NCBI GenBank assembly: GCA_030374765.1
Contig: JARGXX010000103.1
Span: forward strand, 1 to 64,000
Direction: 5' to 3'
DNA from: Agarophyton chilense
Lineage: Eukaryota > Rhodophyta > Florideophyceae > Gracilariales > Gracilariaceae
DNA length: 64,000 bases
Shown: positions 1-8,900 of the stretch, in pieces
Numbering within the stretch: position 1 is the stretch's first letter
Layout: each line of letters starts with the position of its first letter
Notes under the pieces: generated by a model
Seen by the model: the letters and a program-made list of their open reading frames with translations, nothing else
Told to the model about the DNA's origin: nothing
Database searches by the model: none
Position numbers and translations under genes: made by a program

Positions 1-151
1 AAATTGCCCTGCGGGCACTTTTGGTCAACTGCGAATTACGGCTCATAATTTGCACCCGAAAGTGCGAAATAATAATGCAAATCAACAATCGGGGTGCAAA
101 TTATGAGCCGTAATTCGCAGTTGAAATTTATGCCTGCAGGCATAATCCCAA
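1..151. repeat. Hairpin repeat, copy 1 (diverged)
   Basis: Long inverted repeat of the family found six more times in the window. This copy has small differences: an extra C near the left end, one C missing in the left arm, and an altered right outer arm. It lies downstream of the minus-strand ParB/2OG module, so that module is bracketed by hairpins here and at 5219. Confidence 0.9.
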
Positions 152-240
152 TCGCTCTTTTTGACTACGTCTGCCCACATCCTAAAACAACCCCTGGGCC
201 CCCCAACGCCATATTACGTCTTCAACCAAGTATTCTAAAA
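152..240. repeat. Diverged partial 773-bp repeat unit
   Basis: The sequence after the hairpin matches the start of the 773-bp units at 5364-5440 (ACTACGTCTGCCCACATCC, then a C-rich stretch), then jumps to a short piece resembling the middle of the unit (TTCAACCAAGTA, TCTAAAAA) before similarity is lost. It looks like an older, internally deleted unit. Confidence 0.6.
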
Positions 241-1049
241 ACACATAGCCTCCACAGCACATGGTAAACATCACGCGCTAGGGTGCCACCGCGCATTCAA
301 GTGGCCATTGCTTTACATATGCACGCACGTGCTTCATTACTTTTACGCGGAGCTGCAGTACGTCGACTTACCTCAATACGCGTGTACGCTGTGATGACTT
401 TACCGTTTAATACAATCATCACGGAAAAGTACGGGTAACTTTCGATATAAGATACCTTTTTGAAAACCACATTTACGCCTGCAATCGTCAAATGGCCCCA
501 TTTCGTAACACTTCTATATTCCTCACAACACAAAACCGCCTCCTTGACTGGTCCCCCCCCGTTGCAATCGCGTGTACTCATCGTACGGTTTTATACTGCA
601 TACAGTGGCGCCGTTGCAAGCGCCACATCTACTTGGAATACCGTATTCAAAAATGTTCTACGTATGACTAAAACAACCACTGATGTAGTACTATGTGTGT
701 TACTACCTCTTACTTATGCTGATTACCAATAGTATTAGTAGCACATATACTTGTACTACCAGAATTACTAGTACAAGTAGAGGAAGAAGCACGATGAAAG
801 TTAGGTTTTAGGATAGAAACGAGTACTTTATTCCAAGGTATCTAGATATGCTACTGTTCCAACAGACCGCATCGGTGCATCATGCGTTATTGGCTTCAGA
901 TTCATCACTGACGACCCAGTCAGACTCATGAATGCCATCGCTATCAGCCCCTGCATAGCCGTTGTTGTCCCCTCCCACCAATTGCAAAATCTCCGCGTCT
1001 AAATCCGATTCGTCGTTGGCCACCTCCATCGCTTCTATCTCGTCTGCTT
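241..1049. other. Non-coding 3' flank of the ParB/2OG module
   Basis: No convincing gene was seen. The small reading frames on either strand lack recognisable motifs. A short perfect hairpin lies at 750-777: 9-bp arms CTTGTACTA and TAGTACAAG around a 10-nt loop. It may fall in the 3' untranslated region or terminator zone of the minus-strand gene, but nothing proves that. Confidence 0.5.
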
Positions 1050-2511
1050 CTATCGGCGACTGCGCATCGTCCTCTCCGGAGTTATTCTGGTCCCTTGTTC
1101 CCCCAGTCCTTCATATTCCTCTTCGGCTTGTAGGTCCACGTCATCATTGGACACAAACCGCGGAGTGAATCCCTGTTGCCGGTGAACTGCATCAGGGAGC
1201 TGATATCCGTCAGGCACCATGTACATGTGGTAGCGGACCAGCTCACGCTCCATGTACCCGTCTTCGTAAGAAGCTCCAGCGTGGAACACGTCTCCCCTGC
1301 CAATGAAAACAGAGAACGGCGGCACTCGCAACTTTTTCACCTCCATGCTCTTCGAAAGCTGCTTCAGGCGCTGCAAGCTTCCGAATACCGTGCGGTGCGA
1401 ATCTTCGCACACCCATATGGGGAACGAAAACTGCCCAGAAACCATCATAAAGTACCCCGGGTTCCCTCCGGCCTCCCTTTCTTCGTGCGTCAGCCCTCGA
1501 AAGTCGGTGTGAAGAGCTTGCCGCCGGCATTCCAAGCTCGTGCACAAAACTCTGCCTCCGTCACCGGCCCATGCATCTTGATGCTGTTGCTGAGGTTGTT
1601 GTTCAATCGCAACGCACACAAGATCTGGCCCAGCCGCGCATCCAACAATGCCCGACGCCGAACAAGCCACTCCAATTGCGGGTCGCGTTCTACTGCATCC
1701 ACCATCCCGGCTCGGGTCGTCATAAACCTTCCAACTCCTACATTCCGATCCTTCCCATCCACCGCCGATCCGGCGTTGATAATCGGGTTCCATCTTATGC
1801 GGTTCGATTCAATCCGCAAGTCGGGCTGCTTGCTTGAAGTTGTCTTCAAACCATTGCGAGCATTTTCCCAGACACATCCCCACCATTCAAACATTTCGGC
1901 GCACCCTCATCGGTTGCAAACGATTCCAAAATGCAGAACCCTTGGTGTTGCAGCTCCCTGCGCTTTTCACCGAAGAACTCCAACGCCAACTCATCCCGCT
2001 CCATCGCTCCATCTGCTGCCATCCACAGGCGCTCCTCTTCACTTTTCGGATTGCCGCTCGTCGGTAGCACTTGTCCAAACACTGGAACCTTGGTAGATTC
2101 CAGCGCCGCATGCTTCTCCTTCGCGGCGTGCCAAAACACCAGATGGTGGACCAGCTTCAGCTCTTCCGCCGTCAGGCATTCAGCTCGGTGCTTGGACGCC
2201 ATATGGATGGTGTCCAGCCAAGGATGCACGTGTTCAATCACGTTAACATCCTTTGGCAACATGCTCGGCGGCACATTTGCCCAATTACACCATGCCGGCG
2301 ATGAAGCCCCTTTGTAAGTTTCTGGCAGCCTCATCCATTGCGGCGGTCCATCGGGAGGGTTAGAGTCGTCAAATGGGCGCTCAATGTCAGCATCTCTCAT
2401 CGACCCCTCCCCACCCTGCTGCACACCTTCACCCACTGCATCGTCCGTCACGAATGCCTCATTACCCTCGCCGTCTGAGAAGTTCTCGGCGCGGATTCCC
2501 AGGTTCCCCAA
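1050..2511 (-). pseudogene. 2OG-Fe(II) dioxygenase-like sequence, frame-broken
   Basis: Read on the minus strand, three overlapping frames together resemble one 2-oxoglutarate/Fe(II) oxygenase-like protein of a type common in fungal genomes. Parts in order: an N-terminal stretch (2511 to about 1850), a middle part with DARLGQILCALRLN (near 1600-1650), and a C-terminal part with HTDF (near 1500), FPIWVCEDSH, IGRGDVFHAG (near 1280-1310) and RYHMYMVPDG (near 1230). HTDF supplies the H-x-D metal ligands and VFHAG the distal histidine; R of RYHMY could bind 2OG. The frame changes near 1890 and near 1500 lack obvious GT-AG introns, so this is probably a pseudogene or contains sequence errors. The first part has no ATG at its left edge (it opens with TTG) and follows the stop of the ParB-like gene by a few bases, so it may once have been the C-terminal half of that protein. 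The substrate is unknown. Confidence 0.6.
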
Positions 2512-2515
2512 CAGT

Positions 2516-4783
2516 TCAAACAGAGTTATCTCTCCGCAACTGCTTCATCCGCTGCAACAACTCCCTTTCCTGTGCCAGTTGGGTTCTCTTCGACCGGCGA
2601 CTGGGTGGAGACAGTCTCGTGTCAGGAGCTTTTCGCTTCACACCCCTTGCACGCCCAACCGGCACCTCTTCCACCCTTGGAACAGTTCTTTTTCCTTTCC
2701 CCTTACGCGTGCTCACCCTTGGACGCGACTCGTTGTAGTTCATGTCGTCGTCCAAGTCCAACACAGCCACCTCCGGCGACGGCGCCACAGTCTTCACCTT
2801 CGCCCGTCCCGGAGCGCTCCGACTTTGATGCTGCCCCGAAGGCTCGCTGGAGACCCTGTCCCTACTCCTCTCCTCACTCCCTACTTCAAACAACCCCTCC
2901 ATCCTGTCCGTCACTTCCTTCATTTTGCGCTCCAGCTTCCTTTCCCACTGCCGGTCGCTCCCGGAGTTCTCCATCTTCGACACAATCATGACGAGGAAGT
3001 TCCGCACGGTGGACGTTTCCACTCCGCCAATGCTCATTTGGGTGTCGAGCACGGCGGCAACCGTCACGTCCTTCTTCTCTGCCACTTGTCGGCAAAAGAA
3101 GTACACCTGCAGCGCAAACTTGAAAAAGTAATACCGCATATCCTCGAAACGGCCCCTTCTCCCCCCTTCGAAACCCCCGCGGGTACCCAGTAAAGCCTTC
3201 ACACACTCCACGCAAAACAAAAAACCGCCTTCATCGAGTGTGTACAACCGGTCGTCCGACAAATGCGACAGACCCAACTTCGGCGCCTCTTTGCACACCT
3301 TCTCAAAGTTGCTCAGCAACTCCGGGCTCCTTACAAGAGCAAGGGCAATGTCGGCGTAGCGCCGAAGTTGCGTCGTTTCCAATGTGCCGAGTAGCATAAA
3401 CTCTTGCATCGCTACTGCCACCGCATATGACGTCAGTGACTTGACCTTCACTTTGTCATCCAACACTGACGCCATTATGAACGACACGGTGGTGTGCACG
3501 CGGTCTGCAAACGACATCGCCAACACGTTGCTTGCCATGATGTTCAGCTTACAACCGATGCTCAACCGCTCCTTCCTTGTGAGGTCCTTCCCGTCCGGTC
3601 GCAACCACAGAACGACGTCCAGCACTTGGGTCATGCTTTTCCACCTCTGGGACGTGTTCCTCAGGTCTTGGTACACCACCAAACGATGAAGCCCATCCAC
3701 CAACAGACACTCACAGGTAATTGAATTGCCTTGAAGAACCTCATCCACTGATCTGCCGCCGAGCACGATTGCAACGCTCACCCGCCCAACCGCTCCCAAA
3801 ACACCTTGCTGCTCCATCATAACCTTCAAATTCTCCCTGTGCTGCCCATTCAATGCCCGCACTTGATGCTCCCCGTAGCGAATTCTGCCGATATCCACCG
3901 TAGCATTCACCTGCCTATAGTGGTTCAGCTCAATCTTGCTATCGGTGGGGATCGCAACAGCCTGTTTCGGAGGCTCCACCGCTTGTGACAATGACCGGGT
4001 GTTCGACGGGCCCGACCTCATACCCGTGAAAATGACGTCCTCATCCACCTCCACTGCCTTGGCGGCCGAAGTACCCACTTCAATCGTTCCGCCCGGTGGC
4101 GTACGAGGGCGTGGCGTTACTGCGCGTGAAACGGATGTGCCCCTGCGCGGCGTTGGTTGAGACCTCAGACGAGGTCGCCCAGTGCGTCGAATTGTACCAG
4201 GAGAAACGGTGGCAACAGTTGCCCCAGCACCAGTTGCAGTCGAACCAGATGCATTCGAGCGCTGCGATGCGCGCCCTTGGCGGCTCTGGGACCTCGTCTT
4301 ACGACTTCCCGTTCGGGGCGTCGTAGGTGGACGCCGTTGTACGTCGGGAGTACCCTTCGACGGGGGTGGGGACTTTCTCCTCCTCTTTCCGACCGCATCA
4401 GCGGATTCATCTGAATCCACCTCAACCACCTCCCCTGTTGTTTCCATCGCCTCCATCATACCGAGGTCCCACGAATAAAAAGAATTCGGTAACACCCCAC
4501 CCAGTGTTGCAGGCGGTTCTTCCACACCACCAAATCGGTACGGGTACCTAATGTCGTCAAACCCCGGCAGGATCTTAACACTGCGAACTTTCACCAAATC
4601 CTCACCTTCCGCCTCAAAGCTCTTTAGGCTAGATCCATGCATATCCCTGGACAATTCCCCCTCCTTCCTACCAGGCATCAACACAGCCGTTCCGACGCGC
4701 CGGCGGTTTCCCCCTTCGCCTTTCGCCAAAAGAAACACGACGTCGGCTGCTTTCATCTTTTGATGTTTTCCACGCGATGGCAT
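2516..4783 (-). CDS. ParB/sulfiredoxin-like domain protein, 755 aa
   Basis: Start chosen at the ATG ending at 4783 (MPSRGKHQK); the open frame reaches further upstream but only through a TTG. Residues 1-100 form an unrecognised globular region, perhaps a chromatin-reader-like fold (guess). Residues 110-300 are low-complexity, basic and rich in S, T, P and R with KRRRK-type clusters, suggesting nuclear localisation. Around residues 310-370 is a ParB/sulfiredoxin-like signature: IRYGEHQVRALNG, then LLVDGLHRLVVYQDL, matching the D-G-x-H-R core of ParB-type domains, which in bacteria bind CTP or act as nucleases. A helical region follows (to about 620), then a second basic disordered tail ending in a K/R/E/Q-rich helix. 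The stop lies just before the dioxygenase-like remnant in another frame, so the two may be a broken fusion. The job is unknown; ParB-like domains in eukaryotes often sit in mobile elements. Domain call moderate, function not assigned. Confidence 0.6.
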   Translation of the reverse strand: MPSRGKHQKMKAADVVFLLAKGEGGNRRRVGTAVLMPGRKEGELSRDMHGSSLKSFEAEGEDLVKVRSVKILPGFDDIRYPYRFGGVEEPPATLGGVLPNSFYSWDLGMMEAMETTGEVVEVDSDESADAVGKRRRKSPPPSKGTPDVQRRPPTTPRTGSRKTRSQSRQGRASQRSNASGSTATGAGATVATVSPGTIRRTGRPRLRSQPTPRRGTSVSRAVTPRPRTPPGGTIEVGTSAAKAVEVDEDVIFTGMRSGPSNTRSLSQAVEPPKQAVAIPTDSKIELNHYRQVNATVDIGRIRYGEHQVRALNGQHRENLKVMMEQQGVLGAVGRVSVAIVLGGRSVDEVLQGNSITCECLLVDGLHRLVVYQDLRNTSQRWKSMTQVLDVVLWLRPDGKDLTRKERLSIGCKLNIMASNVLAMSFADRVHTTVSFIMASVLDDKVKVKSLTSYAVAVAMQEFMLLGTLETTQLRRYADIALALVRSPELLSNFEKVCKEAPKLGLSHLSDDRLYTLDEGGFLFCVECVKALLGTRGGFEGGRRGRFEDMRYYFFKFALQVYFFCRQVAEKKDVTVAAVLDTQMSIGGVETSTVRNFLVMIVSKMENSGSDRQWERKLERKMKEVTDRMEGLFEVGSEERSRDRVSSEPSGQHQSRSAPGRAKVKTVAPSPEVAVLDLDDDMNYNESRPRVSTRKGKGKRTVPRVEEVPVGRARGVKRKAPDTRLSPPSRRSKRTQLAQERELLQRMKQLRRDNSV

Positions 4784-5218
4784 TGCAATACACACAATAT
4801 GAACCGGGGAGATGCGCGCAGAAGAGCGTGACAACAAAAAACTATGACACGGGCGAATGAAGGCGGAACACAAAGCCAAATACGGCAGATCCGAAACTCA
4901 GGCCCGCGGGGAGATGATTCAAGTAAAAGTGCAGACTTGATGCGAACTTTGATGGCGCCCGCTTGATCCGTTTACAAAACAAGACAGAGGCTGCAGTTCG
5001 GGAAAGGGAAGGAATGTGACGGCGGGGAAAACGGGTGTAAACGGGTGTACTTCGACTCCGTCCTTTCCGCGAAAAACTAAAAAGGGCTCCTAGTGGTTGT
5101 GTAGTGGCAACCTGAACCCCAACGACGCGTGACACGCGTCACAGCAATCGCGATCCGTTCCAAAAAAACCGCTGCACAGACACCAAATTTTATAAGTTTT
5201 AGGGGGGTTGTGTGTGGC
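4784..5218. promoter_or_regulatory. Upstream region of the ParB-like gene
   Basis: A 435-bp gap between the minus-strand gene and the first unit of the 773-bp array, presumably holding the gene's promoter. No clear TATA box or repeat was recognised. The sequence changes abruptly into the hairpin repeat at 5219. Confidence 0.4.
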
Positions 5219-5363
5219 AAATTGCCTGCGGGCACTTTTGGTCAACTGCGAATTACGGCTCATAATTTGCACCCCGAAAGTGCGAAATAATAATGCAAAT
5301 CAACAATCGGGGTGCAAATTATGAGCCGTAATTCGCAGTTGAAATTTATTGCCTGCAGGCAAT
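5219..5363. repeat. Hairpin repeat, copy 2
   Basis: Inner arms of 35 bp, flanked by outer arms related to ATTGCCTGC(G/A)GGCA. It marks the boundary between the ParB-like gene region and the 773-bp array. Confidence 0.92.
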
Positions 5364-5993
5364 CCCAATCGCTCTTTTTGACTACGTCTGCCCACATCCA
5401 AAAACACCCCCCTGGGCCCCCAACACCCCCGTTTTTCGCCTTCGCCCACACGCCCCTCCCTACATTTGCGCCACACTCCTAAACTCTCACCACACCCCTC
5501 ATATCTCGCATACGCCTCTGTAGACCCATATCAAGCGTCATTGCAAAACCGAAAGCCTAATGATGTTTCACAAAACACCTTCACTCGCCCACAACGCTTC
5601 TTCTCCACTGCACCGTGTCACAACTCATGTACATTCAACTTTTCAATTTCAACCAAGTACTCTAAAAAACCAAACTTTCTCACCACTCTCCTTTCTATAC
5701 AGATGCTACTAATTCTCGGAAGTGCACCAAAACATGTCTTTCCACAAACATGTCTGTCGGCACCCTTTACGCGAGCTCGTTCACCATTCAAATTCGACAG
5801 TATTCGCCTGTGGGTAGTGTAAGGTTGGGCGACGCTAGAAAAGGCGTTCAGCCCCAACAGGTTCAATAACCGTCGTTTCCGCCGGTATAAAGCCGTGAGA
5901 GGGAGACACAGGCATGGGAATCGGCTCTATACAGCGTCTATGGCCTTGGTACGGCGCCTGGTAGAAGGGAAACGAGTTTGCTCACATTGAGTG

Positions 5994-6138
5994 AAATTGC
6001 CTGCGGGCACTTTTGGTCAACTGCGAATTACGGCTCATAATTTGCACCCCGAAAGTGCGAAATAATAATGCAAATCAACAATCGGGGTGCAAATTATGAG
6101 CCGTAATTCGCAGTTGAAATTTATTGCCTGCAGGCAAT
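5994..6138. repeat. Hairpin repeat, copy 3
   Basis: Start of the second 773-bp unit; same inner and outer arms as the other copies. Confidence 0.92.
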
Positions 6139-6766
6139 CCCAATCCCTCTTTTTGACTACGTCTGCCCACATCCAAAAACACCCCCCTGGGCCCCCAACA
6201 CCCCGTTTTTCGCCTTCGCCCACACGCCTCTCCCTACATTTGCGCCACACTCCTAAACTCTCACCACACCCCTCATCTCTCGCATACGCCTGCTTAGACC
6301 CATATCAAGCGTCATTGCAAAACCGAAAGCCTAATGATGTTTCACTAAACCCCTTCACTCGCCCACAACGCTTCTTCTTCACTGCACCGTGTCACAACTC
6401 ATGTACATTCAACTTTTCAATTTCAACCAAGTACTCTAAAAAACCAAACTTTCTCACCACTCTCCTCTCTATACAGATGCTACTAATTCTCGGAAGTGCA
6501 CCAAAACATGTCTTTCCACAAACATGTCTGTCGGCACCCTTTACGCGAGCTCGTTCACCATTCACATTCGACAGTATTCGCCTGTGGTAGTCTAAGGTTG
6601 GGCGCCGCTAGAAAAGACGTTCAGCCCCAACCGGTTCAATAACCGTCGTTACCGCCGGTATAAAGCCGTGAGAGGGAGACACAGGCATGGGAATCGGCTC
6701 TATACAGCAGCTATGGCCTTGGTACGGCGCCTGGTAGAAGAGAAACGAGTTTGCTCACATTGAGTG

Positions 6767-6911
6767 AAATTGCCTGCGGGCACTTTTGGTCAACTGCGAA
6801 TTACGGCTCATAATTTGCACCCCGAAAGTGCGAAATAATAATGCAAATCAACAATCGGGGTGCAAATTATGAGCCGTAATTCGCAGTTGAAATTTATTGC
6901 CTGCAGGCAAT
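6767..6911. repeat. Hairpin repeat, copy 4
   Basis: Start of the third 773-bp unit; inner arms unchanged. Confidence 0.92.
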
Positions 6912-7539
6912 CCCAATCGCTCTTTTTGACTACGTCTGCCCACATCCAAAAACACCCCCCTGGGCCCCCAACACCCCGTTTTTCGCCTTCGCCCACACGC
7001 CTCTCCCTACATTTGCGCCACACTCCTAAACTCTCACCACACCCCTCGTCTCTCGCATACGCCTCTGTAGACCCATATCAAGCGTCATTGCAAAACCGAA
7101 AGCCTAATGATGTTTCACAAAACCCCTTCACTCGCCCACAACGCTTCTTCTCCACTGCACCGTGTCACAACTCATGTACATTCAACTTTTCAATTTCAAC
7201 CAAGTACTCCAAAAAACCAAACTTTCTCACCACTCTCCTTTCTATACAGATGCTACTAATTCTCGGAAGTGCACCAAAACATGTCTTTCCACAAACATGT
7301 CTGTCGGCACCCTTTACGCGAGCTCGTTCACCATTCACATTCGACAGTATTCGCCTGTGGTAGTCTAAGGTTGGGCGCCGCTAGAAAAGACGTTCAGCCC
7401 CAACCGGTTCAATAACCGTCGTTACCGCCGGTATAAAGCCGTGAGAGGGAGACACAGGCATGGGAATCGGCTCTATACAGCGTCTACGGCCTTGGTACGG
7501 CGCCTGGTAGAAGAGAAACGAGTTTGCTCACATTGAGTG

Positions 7540-7684
7540 AAATTGCCTGCGGGCACTTTTGGTCAACTGCGAATTACGGCTCATAATTTGCACCCCGAAA
7601 GTGCGAAATAATAATGCAAATCAACAATCGGGGTGCAAATTATGAGCCGTAATTCGCAGTTGAAATTTATTGCCTGCAGGCAAT
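7540..7684. repeat. Hairpin repeat, copy 5
   Basis: Start of the fourth 773-bp unit; inner arms unchanged. Confidence 0.92.
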
Positions 7685-8312
7685 CCCAATCCCCCTTTTT
7701 GACTACGTCTGCCCACATCCAAAAACACCCCCCTGGGCCCCCAACACCCCGTTTTTCGCCTTCGCCCACACGCCTCTCCCTACATTTGCGCCACACTCCT
7801 AAACTCTCACCACACCCCTCGTCTCTCGCATACGCCTCTGTAGACCCATATCAAGCGTCATTGCAAAACCGAAAGCCTAATGATGTTTCACTAAACACCT
7901 TCACTCGCCCACAACGCTTCTTCTTCACTGCACCGTGTCACAACTCATGTACATTCAACTTTTCAATTTCAACCAAGTACTCTAAAAAACCAAACTTTCT
8001 CACCACTCTCCTTTCTATACAGATGCTACTAATTCTCGGAAGTGCACCAAAACATGTCTTTCCACAAACATGTCTGTCGGCACCCTTTACGCAAGCTCGT
8101 TCACCTTTCAAATTCCACAGTATTCGCCTGTGGTAGTGTAAGGTTGGGCGACGCTAGAAAAGGCGTTCAGCCCCAACAGGTTCAATAACCTTCGTTTCCG
8201 CCGGTATAAAGCCGTGAGAGGGAGACACAGGCATGGGAATCGGCTCTATACAGCGTCTATGGCCTTGGTACGGCGCCTGGTAGAAGAGAAACGAGTTTGC
8301 TCACATTGAGTG

Positions 8313-8457
8313 AAATTGCCTGCGGGCACTTTTGGTCAACTGCGAATTACGGCTCATAATTTGCACCCCGAAAGTGCGAAATAATAATGCAAATCAACAA
8401 TCGGGGTGCAAATTATGAGCCGTAATTCGCAGTTGAAATTTATTGCCTGCAGGCAAT
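8313..8457. repeat. Hairpin repeat, copy 6, upstream of methyltransferase-SET gene
   Basis: Left arm 8337-8371 and right arm 8401-8435 are a perfect 35-bp inverted repeat around a 29-nt AT-rich loop (8372-8400). Outer arms (8315-8328 and 8443-8457) can also pair with one mismatch; the right one, ATTGCCTGCAGGCAAT, is itself a 16-bp palindrome. Right after this hairpin the 773-bp unit stops and the unique upstream region of the methyltransferase-SET gene begins. Confidence 0.93.
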
Positions 8458-8900
8458 CCCCCTTTTGCTCCCTCAAACTGCATCTCACGTTAACCGACCC
8501 CGACCGTATTTGAGCTGTCGGCTATCGCTCTTCTGCAGTCCTCTCCGCTTGGCAACGTTCGCCTTTCGAAACTTTGTCGTTGTTTCAGCGGTGTTGCTTG
8601 TTTTGGATTCTTGCGCCCGCTGCGGTATCGAGTTACGATCAAGAACGGCTTTGACGTACACGCACCCGCTAAAGCCCAAGACCTCACCATTGCGCAAACC
8701 CCTACACGGCCCCGCTCTTTGAACCCCTAAACCCCACGACCCCTTCAATCAAGACGCCCTTGCACAACTTCAGCCCCCGAATTCCCCTTCAAAAGAACAA
8801 GTCTCTCTTCGTTCAATCACCCCCCCTTCTATCTCTCTATCTCCGCCCCCAGCCTTCTCCACCGACACTTCGAATATCTCTCCAAGTTCCGTCTTACAAG
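8458..8900 (+). promoter_or_regulatory. Upstream region and leader of methyltransferase-SET gene
   Basis: A 443-bp stretch between the hairpin and the chosen ATG. The last 140 bp are strongly pyrimidine-rich on the plus strand (CCCCCCCTTCTATCTCTCTA near 8819), like the CT-rich leaders of many fungal genes. No clear TATA box was seen. It is unchanged in the second copy apart from one C/T difference near 8533. Confidence 0.5.

Larger units (their letters stand above)
5219..8312. repeat. Tandem array of four 773-775 bp units
   Basis: Units start at 5219 (775 bp), 5994, 6767 and 7540 (773 bp each). Each consists of a 145-bp hairpin, a C-rich stretch (CCCCCCTGGGCCCCCAACACC), a pyrimidine-rich middle and a right part with a TATA-like GGTATAAAG about 120 bp before the next hairpin. 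Units differ by scattered substitutions and a few 1-bp indels. Three units hold an open frame of about 167 codons that lacks an ATG at its left edge, and the first unit breaks it, so I regard the units as non-coding. The last 195 bp of a unit recur at 45490-45684 before the second gene cassette. Confidence 0.9.

Noticed and set aside
2516-4783. ParB-like domain as evidence for a bacterial plasmid or prophage
   Set aside because: The protein has long basic disordered regions, there is no ParA partner, and the surroundings are eukaryotic.
6087-6590. 167-codon frame in the 773-bp units as a gene
   Set aside because: It opens with GTG inside the hairpin, is broken in the first unit, is low-complexity S/P-rich and has no motif.
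8760-8900. Earlier TTG starts for the two large genes and the ParB-like gene
   Set aside because: These are eukaryotic genes; the first ATGs (8901, 13068, 4783) have reasonable contexts, and the upstream translations are leader-like.
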